Below, piece after piece: positions 25,501 through 34,078 of a stretch of DNA of 64,000 nt. Source of the DNA: Vicinamibacterales bacterium. Lineage in GTDB: Bacteria > Acidobacteriota > Vicinamibacteria > Vicinamibacterales > 2-12-FULL-66-21. The stretch is from positions 1 through 64,000 of the forward strand of contig DASSPH010000042.1 of NCBI GenBank assembly GCA_035699745.1. The letters are read 5' to 3'. Made by a program: the position numbers and the translations under genes. Numbering within the stretch: position 1 is the first letter of the stretch; each line of letters begins with the position of its first letter. Under the pieces are notes generated by a model. That model did not search any database and was not told where the DNA came from. It worked only from the letters and a program-made list of their open reading frames with translations.

Positions 25501-27115
25501 CGCGCGGCTGGTGCAGGGGCCGGGAGTCGAGTTGACCGCGAAGGGCACCGTGCCGATGAGCGCGCTGCGATCGCAGCCCTCCGCGCCCGGCGCCCACGTG
25601 GCGACGGCCCCCGGCGATCAGATCGATCTGCAGGTGCAGTCCTCGCGGATCGATCTCGGCCTGATTCAGGGGTTCACCAATCAGCTCACCGGCGTCACCG
25701 GCACGCTGCAGGCCGACGTCCGCGTCACCGGATCGGGCCGCGACCCGCATCTCAACGGTTACGTCGACATCCAGAACGGCGCGTTCCAGGTGGTGCAGTC
25801 CGGCGTCGGCTTCAGCGGCCTGACGACCCGCGTCGATCTCACCGGCGACCGGGTGCGCGTCGCCAACCTGCGGGTGCTGGACGAGAACGGACACCCGCTG
25901 ACGATCAGCGGCGAGCTCGCCGTGCACGAACGCCAGCCGGGCGCGGTGAACATGTCGATCGACTCGGACGACTTCCAGGTGCTCGACAACGAGCTCGGCG
26001 AGCTGAACGTGCAGACGCGCCTCAAGCTCACCGGCGAAGTGCGGAAGCCGCGCCTCGAAGGGGAGATCCGGACCGATGCGGCGCGCATCGAGCTGGACCG
26101 GGTGCTGCTGCTGTTCAGCAACGCCTACTCCGAGGAGGCGCTGCCCGACGTGGTTTCGGCGCAGGAAACGGTCGTCAGCCACAAGGGGGCCGACGAGGCG
26201 ACGCGCGAGGCGTTCGCGCGCGGCCGCGACATCGGCGCCGGCGCCGCGCCGGCGCAGGAGGCGAGCGCGCCGGCGGTTGCGCCGCAGACCGGCATCTTCT
26301 CGGCGCTGGAGCTGAACCTCCGGGTCATCGCGCCGGACAACTTCATCGTCCGCGGCGACGACATCCGGCCGGGCGGGGCGAATGCGTCGCAGGTCGGCAG
26401 CGTCAACGCGACGATCGGCGCCGACCTGCAGGTCGACAAGCGCGAGAACGGACCGCTGCTGGTGCGCGGCACCGCCAACACGGTCCGCGGCTTCTACGAG
26501 TTCCAGGGGCGGCGCTTCACCATCCAGCGCGGCGGCGAGGTGCGCTTCGACGGCCTGCCGCAGATCAATCCCGACCTGAACCTCACCGCCGAGCGGCTGA
26601 TCCCGAACACCGGCGTCACCGCCCGGATCAACGTCACCGGCACCGCCCGCGCGCCGCAGATCGCGCTGAGCAGCAACCCGCCGCTCGACGAGGCCGACAT
26701 CCTCTCGCTGATCGTCTTCAATCGATCGGTGAACGAGCTGGGCACCGGCGAGCGCGCCTCGCTGGCGGAGACCGCCGGCGGCATCGCCAGCGGTTTCGTC
26801 GCCTCGTCACTGGGCAAGTCGATCGGCCGCGCCCTGGACGTGGACCTCTTCGAGATCACGACGTCGGACCCGGAGACCGGCGAGACGGCGGGCGGCGTGA
26901 CGCTCGGCAAGCAGGTCGGCGATCGCGCCTTCGTCCGCTTCCGGCAGCAGTTCGGTCAGCGCAGCTTCACCGAGTTCATGCTCGAGTACCAGCTCGCGAG
27001 GTTCCTCCGCGCCGAGACCCGCATCTCGCCGGAAACCAGCGGCGTCGCCAACCGGTTGACGCAGCGCCGCGTCGAGCGCGCCGGGATCGATCTGATTTTC
27101 TTCTTCAGCTATTAG
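22505..27115 (+). CDS. tamB: Translocation and assembly module subunit TamB
   Basis: A 1536-residue AsmA-like protein. One N-terminal membrane helix (about 18-42, LQIVALVGTLFIGIIALALI) anchors it in the inner membrane. A very long run of beta strands rich in Asp/Gly/Val repeats (about 60-1100) is the hydrophobic-groove bridge of TamB/YhdP-type proteins. The C-terminal DUF490 domain (about 1180-1536) shows NTVRGFYEFQGRRFTIQRGG, LTAERLIPNTGVTARI, SSNPPLDEADILSLIVFNRS and VNELGTGE. The last residues are a beta signal ending in aromatic FFFSY. With the preceding Omp85 gene it spans the periplasm and delivers phospholipids or outer-membrane proteins. The length is slightly above the E. coli protein (about 1260). 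Confidence 0.93.
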   Translation: MLQRRITPAKKYMRRTLQIVALVGTLFIGIIALALIVSQTPWFRDWLRKYVVRQAGQYVNGTVSVGSLGGNLFYGVRLGDVAIDVDGERVLTLKSVEIKYSVAELVSQGVTVREIRLEEPYVLARRDARGWNLARLPRKQAQEADRQGPRRPVSLPSIEIVNGRAVVDDRAPSPSFRIPSRIDALNVKAGFEYAPVHYSVTLDHLSFSGKAPDLTLQKLAGRVGTRDDDLNVEKLFVQTGQSSLTVDGVVRNYLSAPSLQITASSPSLSLPEFGGVLPVVQGYDLHPSFDVRADGPQDALKLALNVKSEAGDVSGTVTADVKAPDLGVKGHVTTQHLDLAPLLKNPAQKSDITGRAEVDLRVASAPAQAPALDRLRGRVVFEGPRVVAAGYTASGVRVRADLAGRRIGLDGRANAYGGSATTRGFILLPPAAGQPLQFDLAGSASRINLAGLPRNLSAPRIATDLNATAYHVKGSAGRTTAIEGSATLAESSLAGGTIVSGTSAEFAMTSGPGKAGLQSLAYAARGEVRNVNLRRVGEAFEIAALAKPEYDSRLDTTFEVKGGGAGPGQARIDASGTATDSEVFGGSLPRMQYEAHVAGTRLSGRANGEFRGFDPGRIAANPRYHGNVSGTVDASFSVADTSAPITPDAVTADGRVTLAKSEVGGLQIDTADVQGQYANRRGTLRQASVKGPDIEVTASGPIALDQNGQSNLQYHVSAANLERLGALANQKGLAGSAVLDGTVTGNASSLTIAGTVNGSNVGYEDNKALDLNSRYTVTVPNLEFPRAKVQAETSGTFVQLGNVQINTLTATTTYADRTLDFTTHVAQGPSGGAAAAAAGGDASGTRELDASGKVIFHPDHQELHLPSLALRTQGVEWRTAPGAEATVKYGANRVEMLGVKLVNGDQSLDVDGSFSLGDNPEIGAIKVRAQNVDVAQIEKLALQNRGFTGRLNADATIAGSANAPSVTGRASILDGAFQRFTYQSLTVDGTFQNDRIGVDARLVQGPGVELTAKGTVPMSALRSQPSAPGAHVATAPGDQIDLQVQSSRIDLGLIQGFTNQLTGVTGTLQADVRVTGSGRDPHLNGYVDIQNGAFQVVQSGVGFSGLTTRVDLTGDRVRVANLRVLDENGHPLTISGELAVHERQPGAVNMSIDSDDFQVLDNELGELNVQTRLKLTGEVRKPRLEGEIRTDAARIELDRVLLLFSNAYSEEALPDVVSAQETVVSHKGADEATREAFARGRDIGAGAAPAQEASAPAVAPQTGIFSALELNLRVIAPDNFIVRGDDIRPGGANASQVGSVNATIGADLQVDKRENGPLLVRGTANTVRGFYEFQGRRFTIQRGGEVRFDGLPQINPDLNLTAERLIPNTGVTARINVTGTARAPQIALSSNPPLDEADILSLIVFNRSVNELGTGERASLAETAGGIASGFVASSLGKSIGRALDVDLFEITTSDPETGETAGGVTLGKQVGDRAFVRFRQQFGQRSFTEFMLEYQLARFLRAETRISPETSGVANRLTQRRVERAGIDLIFFFSY

Positions 27116-27207
27116 GGAATCGCAGCGCCGTTCGCGGTCGCGACCTGGCCTCGGATCGGTGGCAGTCGTGATCGCGATCGCACTCAGCGCCCGCGCTCAC
27201 GACGTGC

Positions 27208-29232
27208 TCAGTGCCGGCCGAGCAGCGCGACCTGGACGCGGGCGTCGTTGAAACAGGCGCCGCCGCCCAGATCCGTCAGCGTGTCCGGCACCAGCGCGTT
27301 GGACGTCGATCCGTTGTAGGTGTTCTTGCGCCAGACGCCTTTGGAGAAGGCGACCGTGCCGGGGCGCACGTCGGCGGTGATGTTGGCCGGGCAATGCAGC
27401 TCGCCAAGGTGATTGAAGACGCGCACCGCGTCGCTCTGCGAGATGCTGCGCGCCGCCGCGTCCTCCGGGTTCATGTGCAGCACCGCCGCGCGCTCGCGCA
27501 GCTCGCCCAGCGTCGACGAGATCGTCTTCTCGGACGCCGGCGAGATGAGCGCGAGCGGGAAGCGCTCGGTCGCCGGATCGCTCTGATACCCGTACAGCCC
27601 GGCGGGCGCATCCCCGGCGATCGCCTCCGGGAACAGGTGCACCTTGCGATCCGGCGTGAGCGGGAACACGTCGACGAACTGAACCGGCGCGCCGTCGTGC
27701 GGCGGGGTCGCGACGCCGCGCTCCATCAGCTCGCGGCCGGCGGTTCCCATCCGCGACGTGATCCGCAGCAGGGTGTCGATGTCGTCCTCTTCGGTGCCGA
27801 TCCCCAGGCGCTCCGCGATGGCGGAGAACACCTGCGCGTTGGTGCGCGCCTCGCCGCGCGGCTCGATCACCGGCCGCACGAGCTGCAGGCTGATCGGCCC
27901 GTACGATTTGGCGATGTCGTACTGCTCGAGGAACGTCGTCGCGGGCAGGACGACGTCGGCGTAGCGCGTGGTGTCGGTGAACACCTGCTCGAACGCCACG
28001 GTGAAGAGATCCTCGCGCTTCAGCCCCTCCAGCACCCGGTTCTGGTCCGGCATCGTCGCCAGCGGGTTGCAGTTGTAGGCGAACAGCATCTTGACCGGCG
28101 GATCGGAGTACTCGGTCAACGCGCGGCCGAGGTGGTTCATGTTCACGAGCCGCGTGTCCGGCTCCGGGGTGTCGATCCACTGCGCCGCCTTCAGGCCGAA
28201 GGCGAGGGAGTTGCTCATCGAGAAGCCGCCGCCGCGCACGCCGAACTTGCCGCCGACCGCCGGCAGCGCGAGCACCGCCGCGGCTGCGCTGCCGCCGTTG
28301 CGGTTGCGCTCGAGGCCCCAGCCGCAGCGCACCAGCGCGGGCGACGCCGCCACGTACAGGTCGGCGAACCGGCGCAGGACGGCAGGGTCGATGCCCGCCT
28401 CGGCCGCGGCGCGTTCGATCGTCCACGGCGCCGCCGCCGCACGCAGCCGCTCGCCGCCGTCCGTGTGCCGGGCGAGGAACGCCAGGTCGGCGTGCCCCTC
28501 TTCGAACATCACCCGGTGCAGCGCCAGCGCGACGGGCAGATCGGTGCCGGGACGGATCGCGAGGTGCAGATCCGCCTTTTTCGCCAGCGACGTGGTCCGC
28601 GGATCGATGACGACCAGTGTCGCGCCGGCCGCCTGTGCTTCCTTCACGTACGGGACGAGATGGATGCCCGAGGCCGAGGGGTTGACGCCCCATAGCACGA
28701 TCAGCCTGGCGTGCGGATAGTCCTGATAGACGACGCCGGCCATCTTGCCGTACAGCGCCAGATTCGCCGCGCCGGTCGGCGCCGCGCAGACGGTGGTGGC
28801 GAGTCGCGACGTTCCGAAGCGCCGCCACAACTCGGCGTCGTTGGTGTTCTGGGTGAGCGGACCGTTCGAGCCGCCGTAGTAGAACGGGAGGATCGCCTCC
28901 CCGCCGTACTGCGCCTTGATCTCCGTCATCCGCCGCGCGATCAGGTCGAGCGCTTCCTCCCAGGTGACGCGGACGAACGTGCCCTGTCCCTTGGCGTCCT
29001 TGCGGACCGCCGGGTAGAGCACGCGGTCTTCGCCGTAGATGCGGTCGGCGAACCGGCGGACCTTGGCGCAGATGAAATTGCGGGTAACCGGATTGTCGTC
29101 GCCGCCGTCGATCTTGACGATGCGGCCGCGCTCGACGGCGACGTCGAGCGTGCAGGCGTCGGGACAGTCCAGCGGGCAGGCGGTGCGGACGGTGGAGTTG
29201 CCCCAGGTTTCCGGCGGAGCAGTGCGGGCCAT
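27208..29232 (-). CDS. Molybdopterin-dependent oxidoreductase (DMSO reductase superfamily)
   Basis: A 674-residue cytoplasmic-type enzyme without a Tat signal. The N-terminus binds a 4Fe-4S cluster through ACPLDCPDACTLDV and a fourth cysteine in NFICAKVRRF. The molybdopterin domains follow (YYGGSNGPLTQ, VLWGVNPSASG, VVIDPRTTSLAKKADLHLAI, MLFAYNCNPLATMPDQNRV). The dinucleotide-binding domain is at the C-terminus (about 560-674, ending FNDARVQVALL). A cysteine in TTVCAAPTGAANLA is a candidate metal ligand; no in-frame TGA is present. The physiological substrate is unknown; relatives are annotated as formate dehydrogenase- or BisC-like. It has no electron-transfer partner genes adjacent. TATAAT lies 5 bases before the ATG, so the mRNA is probably leaderless. 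Confidence 0.88.
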   Translation of the reverse strand: MARTAPPETWGNSTVRTACPLDCPDACTLDVAVERGRIVKIDGGDDNPVTRNFICAKVRRFADRIYGEDRVLYPAVRKDAKGQGTFVRVTWEEALDLIARRMTEIKAQYGGEAILPFYYGGSNGPLTQNTNDAELWRRFGTSRLATTVCAAPTGAANLALYGKMAGVVYQDYPHARLIVLWGVNPSASGIHLVPYVKEAQAAGATLVVIDPRTTSLAKKADLHLAIRPGTDLPVALALHRVMFEEGHADLAFLARHTDGGERLRAAAAPWTIERAAAEAGIDPAVLRRFADLYVAASPALVRCGWGLERNRNGGSAAAAVLALPAVGGKFGVRGGGFSMSNSLAFGLKAAQWIDTPEPDTRLVNMNHLGRALTEYSDPPVKMLFAYNCNPLATMPDQNRVLEGLKREDLFTVAFEQVFTDTTRYADVVLPATTFLEQYDIAKSYGPISLQLVRPVIEPRGEARTNAQVFSAIAERLGIGTEEDDIDTLLRITSRMGTAGRELMERGVATPPHDGAPVQFVDVFPLTPDRKVHLFPEAIAGDAPAGLYGYQSDPATERFPLALISPASEKTISSTLGELRERAAVLHMNPEDAAARSISQSDAVRVFNHLGELHCPANITADVRPGTVAFSKGVWRKNTYNGSTSNALVPDTLTDLGGGACFNDARVQVALLGRH

Positions 29233-29237
29233 GCCCG

Positions 29238-29243
29238 ATTATA
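29238..29243 (-). promoter_or_regulatory. -10 element TATAAT of a probable leaderless promoter
   Basis: On the minus strand a perfect TATAAT ends 5 bases before the ATG (29232) of the molybdopterin oxidoreductase. There is no Shine-Dalgarno sequence, so transcription probably begins at or next to the start codon. A GCCCGAT/ATCGGGC dyad surrounds the box and could be an operator. Confidence 0.6.
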
Positions 29244-29266
29244 TCGGGCCGGCCCCGCCGTCTCCT

Positions 29267-29506
29267 CTATTCGATGCCGGTACCCTCGCCCCCGCTGCCC
29301 ATGTCGATGCCGGCGGCGCCCCCCTGGCCGCGATCCGGAGTGGTTCCGGACGCGGTCGGCGTCACTTCGTCGGCCCCTTCGTTCATGCGGCGCCGCCGCT
29401 TCGCCTCTTCGCTCGCCAGACCGGTCACGTCGTGCTCGCGGCGCGTCAGATCGTCGTTCGGATTGATCGGGCCGCCGAGCCCGAGGATATCGCCTTCCTG
29501 TGCCAT
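29267..29506 (-). CDS. Small conserved acidic protein of unknown function
   Basis: A 79-residue protein from ATG 29506, chosen because AGGAGGG sits 5 bases upstream; a longer frame from 29533 lacks this. The sequence begins MAQEGDILGLGGPINPNDDL and continues TRREHDVTGLASEEAKRRRR then MNEGADEV. The tail is Gly/Ser/Thr-rich and disordered. It is hydrophilic, with no membrane or secretion signal. I recall similar short proteins in related genomes but know no function. It is divergent from the YIP1 gene (82 bp) and lies 34 bp upstream of the oxidoreductase on the same strand. Confidence 0.6.
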   Translation of the reverse strand: MAQEGDILGLGGPINPNDDLTRREHDVTGLASEEAKRRRRMNEGADEVTPTASGTTPDRGQGGAAGIDMGSGGEGTGIE

Positions 29507-29588
29507 TCGTCCCTCCTGCCCGATCCAGAGCAAATCCCGTGCTCGGAAGAACGGCTGGGTTCATAATGTGGCACCCAAGGAGGGATGG

Positions 29589-30137
29589 ATGGCGGATCTG
29601 ACCGGACGAATGATTGGTGCGATGCAGGCCGACGTGAAGACGTTCAACGAGATCGAAGCCGACCAGAACGCGATGGGGCAGGCGATCACCGTCATCGTGA
29701 TTGCGGGCGTCGCGTCGCTGATCGGCAACATCTTCCGGTCGGGGCCCGTCGCCGGGGTGATCGGCCTGATCGGCTCGCTCTTCGCGTACGCGGTGTTCGC
29801 GTTGATGGTCTTCCTCATCGGCACCAAGGTCATGCCCGAGCCTGCGACCAAGGCCGACTTCAACGAGACCTTCCGCGTCGTCGGGTTCGCGGCATCGCCC
29901 GGCGTGTTCTACGTGCTCGCGATCGTGCCGTATCTCGGTCCGCTGATCTCTCTGCTGGTCGGGTTGTGGAGCCTGGTGATCGGCGTGATTGCCGTGCGCG
30001 AGGTGCTCGACTACTCGAACACGGGGCGGGCGATCATCGTGGCGCTGATCGCCGGCGTCATCTGCATCGTCATCTGGTCGATCGTCATGCTGCCGATTCT
30101 CGGGGCGATGTTCGTGGCGCGCGCGGTCACCGGCTGA
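29589..30137 (+). CDS. YIP1-family membrane protein
   Basis: A 182-residue inner-membrane protein from ATG 29589, preceded by AAGGAGGG. An N-terminal amphipathic stretch (DLTGRMIGAMQADVKTFNEI) is followed by about five hydrophobic segments between residues 30 and 180: VIVIAGVASLIGNIF, VIGLIGSLFAYAVFALMVFL, VVGFAASPGVFYVLAIVPYL, ISLLVGLWSLVIGVIAV, and a last GVICIVIWSIVMLPILG. The F-R-V-V-G-F-A-A-S-P pattern is the YIP1 hallmark. Bacterial members have no settled function. The gene lies upstream of a TonB-like gene on the same strand (51 bp). Confidence 0.82.
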   Translation: MADLTGRMIGAMQADVKTFNEIEADQNAMGQAITVIVIAGVASLIGNIFRSGPVAGVIGLIGSLFAYAVFALMVFLIGTKVMPEPATKADFNETFRVVGFAASPGVFYVLAIVPYLGPLISLLVGLWSLVIGVIAVREVLDYSNTGRAIIVALIAGVICIVIWSIVMLPILGAMFVARAVTG

Positions 30138-30188
30138 CACGGAACCGGCGCGGGCCGCTGGTGTCAAACGTGGGTGAGGGAGGCACCC

Positions 30189-30875
30189 ATGCGAGAAGGG
30201 CTGCGGCGGTACTTGACGGGCAGCGTGCCGATTTCGATCGGTCTGCACCTGCTGGCGCTGTTCCTCGTCTTCGTCATCCCGCTGACGGCGAACATCGTGC
30301 TGCCGATCGTCACCGTGGAGCTGCCCGAGTACGTGCGGATCGCGCCGCTGCCGCCCCCGCCCGAGGTGGCGGCACCGGCGCCGCCGCGGACGGCGGAGGT
30401 TGCGCCGGTGAGCTCGGCGGCGCCGACCTCGGCGCCGCCGACCATCGAGGAGGAACGCCTCAGCCCGCCGTACGTCGCTGCCGGTCCGCCTGATCTCACG
30501 TCGGGCATACCGTCGACCGGTCCGGGGATCGGCACGACGCTGGATGCCCCGCGGGTCATCCTCCCGCCGCCGGTGCAGAAGCCGGCCGGTCCGGTGCGCG
30601 TCGCCGACCTGCCGGTGCCGCCGCGCAAGACCGTGGACGTGCGTCCGATCTATCCCGAGATCGCGCGGCAGGCGAAGAAAGAGGGGACGGTGGTGATCGA
30701 AGCGGTGCTCGATACCACCGGGCGCGTGACCCAGGCGCGCGTCATTCAGTCGGTGCCGCTGCTCGATCAGGCGGCGCTGGATGCCGTCCGTCAGTGGCGC
30801 TACACTCCCACGACACTCGGCGGCCACCCGGTATCGGTGCTGATGACGATCACGATCCGATTCACGCTGCAATGA
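30189..30875 (+). CDS. TonB-family energy transducer
   Basis: A 228-residue protein from ATG 30189, with GGGAGG 5 bases upstream. It has a single N-terminal membrane helix (about 12-35, ISIGLHLLALFLVFVIPLT), a Pro/Ala-rich periplasmic linker (about 50-130) and a C-terminal TonB domain (about 150-228). The domain begins VRPIYPEIARQAKKEGTVVI and contains ARVIQSVPLLDQAALDAVRQ and WRYTPTTL, the classical P-x-Y-P and Y-x-P markers. It transmits the proton-motive force to outer-membrane receptors. No ExbB/ExbD genes are adjacent. Its stop overlaps the start of the TPR-CHAT gene as ATGA. Confidence 0.9.
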   Translation: MREGLRRYLTGSVPISIGLHLLALFLVFVIPLTANIVLPIVTVELPEYVRIAPLPPPPEVAAPAPPRTAEVAPVSSAAPTSAPPTIEEERLSPPYVAAGPPDLTSGIPSTGPGIGTTLDAPRVILPPPVQKPAGPVRVADLPVPPRKTVDVRPIYPEIARQAKKEGTVVIEAVLDTTGRVTQARVIQSVPLLDQAALDAVRQWRYTPTTLGGHPVSVLMTITIRFTLQ

Positions 30876-33800
30876 GCAGTCTGGCAGCCCTGCTCGCGTG
30901 CAGCCTGCTCGCCGGGGGCCAGCTCGCCCAGCCCCCGGCGGAGCCCTCGCCGGAGGAAACCGCGCTGCGCGCGGCGGTCCAGCAGTACTACGACGCGCAG
31001 GCGAGCAAAGACGCCGACGCGGCGCTGGCGTTCTGGAGCGCGTCCGCGAATCCGCGGCCGACCCGCGAGGCGTTCGCCGCCGTGTTCGGCGAAGGCGAGG
31101 ATCAATTCACCGTCAACGTCCAGCGCGTCACGATCCAGGGGGCCGACGCGCGCGTCCGCGTCCTGGCCGTGCGCACGCGCCTGGTCATGCGGGACGGCCG
31201 CGCGGTGACGTCCCGCACATCACTGCAGAACTCGCAGTCGTGGCGGAAGGAAGACGGCGGCTGGAAGCTCCTGCGCGACGCTCCGTTTGCCGCGGAGATC
31301 GCCGACGAGATCATCGCCGCCGCCCCTGGCGACCGTCCCGCGCTGTTCAGCAGGCATCCACGCGCCGATCTCGTGCAGGCGCGGCTCGCGATTTCCGAGC
31401 GCGCGACCATGGCGATCACGCTCCAGCGCGATTACGTGCGCGGCAAGGAGCTGTTCGGGCTGGCGCTCGACGTCTCGCGCGCCGCCGGCGATCGCGTGGG
31501 GGAGACGAATTCGCTGCACAACATCGCGCAGGCCGCGTACTTCCTCGGCGACCGCCGGACCGCAACCGAGTTCTACCAGCAGGAGCTCGCCGTCGGCCGC
31601 GAGGTCGACGATCAGACCGCCATCGCCGCGGCCTCGTTCGGCCTCGCCACCGTCGCCTATTCGCGTGGCGAGTACACGCCGGCCCTCGGTTTCTACCGCG
31701 ATGCGCTGGCGGTGTACGAGAAGCAGGATCACGGCTCGGCGATCGGGCGGGCGGTCGTGAGCATTGGCAACGTCCAGTTCCTGCAGGCCGACTACGATGC
31801 GGCCACGGCGTCGTACCGGCGCGGACTGGCCGTGCTGGTGGAGAGCCAGGACATGCAGGGGGCGTCGCTGGCCCGCAGCGGCCTGGCGCGGGTCTACGCC
31901 GCGCAGGGGGATCTCGCCGCCGCGCTCGACGCCTACCGCCAGGTCCTCGCCGACGCACGCACCCGGCTGAGTCAGGACGCGAGACTCAGGAGCGAGGTGG
32001 CCAACGCGCTCGAGAGCATCGGGGAAATCTATTTCCGTCTCGGCAGCTCCGAGCAGGCGCGTACGAACGTCGAGGAGGCGCGGACGCTGTCGGCGGCGGA
32101 TGCCGTGGCCGTCGGACGGTTGTCGGCGACGCTGGGACTGATCGAACTGTTCGCCGGGCGCTTCGATGCCGCCCTTGCCGCGTACATCGAGAGCCGGACG
32201 CGGTTCGATCAAGCGAAGATGCCGGACGGCGCCGCGCGCGCCTGGGTCGGCATCGGGTTCAGTCACGCGGCGCGGGACCAATGGGGCGACGCCATCGCCG
32301 CTTACCGCACCGCGATCAAGATGTTCGACGAGCAGAAGCTCGACGAGGACGGCGCCCGCGCCTGGCTCGGGCTGTCGATGGCCGAGTCCGGGGCAGGCGA
32401 TCACACCGCGGCGCTGGCCAGCGCACGGACGGTCGGCGCCACCGCGGAGAAGATTCGCAGCGAGGATCTCACCTGGCGTGCCGCCGTCCGCAGCGGCGAG
32501 GCGCTCCGCAAGCTGAGCAGGCTCGACGAGGCTCGCCGTGAATTCCAGCGAGGCATCGCCACGATCGATCGGCTCGCCGCCGAGGCGCCGATCAATCCCG
32601 GCGCCCGCGGTCAGCTCGACGACAGCGCCACCGCCTGGACCGGCCTGGCGATGACCTTCGCTTCGGCGGGGGATCCCCTCGCGGCGCTCGCGGCCGCGGA
32701 AGCGCGCCGCGCGCACGTGCGCCGGGTGCAGCTTGCCGCGTTCCAGCGCGACATCACCCGAGGCATGACGCCCGACGAGCAGAGCGAGGAGCAGACCATC
32801 GTCCGCGAGCTGATCTCGACGAGAGCGCAGGTGCGGGCGGAGCGCGATCAAGGCGGTCCGGACTCGGCGCGTCTCGCGCAGCTGCAGCAGCAGCTTGCGG
32901 CGCTGGTGGCCAGGCGCACCGAGCAGCAGAATCGCCTCTATGCACGCCTGCCCGAGCTGCAGGTCTGGCGCGGACTGCGCGCCGGTGCCGGCGCAGATGA
33001 TCTCGCCGCCCTCGTCCCGGACGACAAACATATCGTCATCGAGTACCTGCTCGGCGACGACGAGCTGCTGATCCTCACGGTCGTGAAAGGAGAATCGACG
33101 CCGGACGTGAAAGCGGCGGTGGTGTCGATCGATCGCCAGAAGCTCGCCGAACAGATCGGTGAGGCGATGAAGCCGGCGTCGCTGCGGGACGCGGCGTCAT
33201 GGAAGGCGCAGGCGGCCCCGCTCGCGGGCTCGCTGTTGACGCCGGTTGCCTCCCGTCTGGCGGGACGGGAGCGGTGCGTGATCGTCGCCGACGATCTGTT
33301 GTGGAAGCTGCCGTTCGAAGCACTGCCCGTCGCCGATGCGCCGCTGGCCGCGGCGCTTCGCGTCAGCTACGCGACCTCGCTGGCGACGCTCGCCGCCCAA
33401 CGGCGGGTCGCCGCCGATCAGCCGGCGCAAGCGTCCGTGAGCGCGGCGATTTTTGCCGCGCCGGTGATCCCGGAGCCGATTCGCGCGCAGATCGCGCTGG
33501 CGCAGCCGTCCTGGAAGGAACCGGATGTGGAGACGGCGCGCGCCGCCGCCGATGCGCTGCGGTCGTTGTATGCGGAGGCCGCGACGTTCCGCGCGGGAGC
33601 CGACGCCACCGAAGCCGCGGCCCGCGCCGCGTTCGAAGCGGCCGACGTTCTTCATACATCCGCCCCGTTTCAGGTGAGCGGCGCGACGCCGCTGTTCTCG
33701 TACGTCGTATTCAGCGGCTCCGGCGACGCGGCCGCGACCGATGGGCGATGGGAAGTCCGGGACTGGTTCGGCGCGACATCCCACGCGCGCGTGCTGATCC

Positions 33801-34078
33801 TGGCCGATGCGACGTCGTTCGCGGCGTCCGGCGCGGGAGGCGCGCTCGACATCATCGCCTGGGCGGCGGCGTCCGCGGGCGTGCCCGCGCTGATCGTGCC
33901 GCGCGCGCCGGCGGACGGATTCGTCCTCGACCCGGTGCTGACTGCCTTCCACGCCGCCATCAGCAAGGGAACCGCGGTACGCGACGCGTGGATGCAAGCC
34001 CTGTCCAGGGCGCGGGACAGTAAAGGCGCGGCGCCGTCCGAGTGGAGCGGCGCCCGGCTGATTGGTGCGGCCCGCTAG
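30872..34078 (+). CDS. TPR-repeat protein with degenerate CHAT domain
   Basis: A 1068-residue protein whose ATG overlaps the tonB stop. A signal-like start (MSSLAALLACSLLAGGQLAQ) leads to a SnoaL/NTF2-like stretch (about 25-140, YYDAQASKDADAALAFW). At least nine TPR repeats cover about 150-560. A coiled linker and a CHAT domain (about 690-1066) follow. CHAT domains are caspase-like proteases with a His-Gly and a Cys as catalytic residues. Here the first histidine is kept (VLHTSAPFQ, about 928) but the usual H-G reads P-F, and the usual Cys position reads ILADATSFAASG with no cysteine. The domain is therefore probably inactive. The gene stops at TAG 34076-34078, directly abutting the next stop. 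Confidence 0.82.
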   Translation: MSSLAALLACSLLAGGQLAQPPAEPSPEETALRAAVQQYYDAQASKDADAALAFWSASANPRPTREAFAAVFGEGEDQFTVNVQRVTIQGADARVRVLAVRTRLVMRDGRAVTSRTSLQNSQSWRKEDGGWKLLRDAPFAAEIADEIIAAAPGDRPALFSRHPRADLVQARLAISERATMAITLQRDYVRGKELFGLALDVSRAAGDRVGETNSLHNIAQAAYFLGDRRTATEFYQQELAVGREVDDQTAIAAASFGLATVAYSRGEYTPALGFYRDALAVYEKQDHGSAIGRAVVSIGNVQFLQADYDAATASYRRGLAVLVESQDMQGASLARSGLARVYAAQGDLAAALDAYRQVLADARTRLSQDARLRSEVANALESIGEIYFRLGSSEQARTNVEEARTLSAADAVAVGRLSATLGLIELFAGRFDAALAAYIESRTRFDQAKMPDGAARAWVGIGFSHAARDQWGDAIAAYRTAIKMFDEQKLDEDGARAWLGLSMAESGAGDHTAALASARTVGATAEKIRSEDLTWRAAVRSGEALRKLSRLDEARREFQRGIATIDRLAAEAPINPGARGQLDDSATAWTGLAMTFASAGDPLAALAAAEARRAHVRRVQLAAFQRDITRGMTPDEQSEEQTIVRELISTRAQVRAERDQGGPDSARLAQLQQQLAALVARRTEQQNRLYARLPELQVWRGLRAGAGADDLAALVPDDKHIVIEYLLGDDELLILTVVKGESTPDVKAAVVSIDRQKLAEQIGEAMKPASLRDAASWKAQAAPLAGSLLTPVASRLAGRERCVIVADDLLWKLPFEALPVADAPLAAALRVSYATSLATLAAQRRVAADQPAQASVSAAIFAAPVIPEPIRAQIALAQPSWKEPDVETARAAADALRSLYAEAATFRAGADATEAAARAAFEAADVLHTSAPFQVSGATPLFSYVVFSGSGDAAATDGRWEVRDWFGATSHARVLILADATSFAASGAGGALDIIAWAAASAGVPALIVPRAPADGFVLDPVLTAFHAAISKGTAVRDAWMQALSRARDSKGAAPSEWSGARLIGAAR

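Noticed and set aside
22457-26182. 1241-residue frame antisense to tamB
   Set aside because: A long open frame caused by high GC; its composition is Arg/Ala/Val-rich with no recognisable motif, while the plus frame is an unmistakable TamB.
27208-29232. Molybdopterin oxidoreductase as a second selenoprotein
   Set aside because: No in-frame TGA occurs; the candidate metal ligand is an ordinary cysteine, and the frame ends normally.
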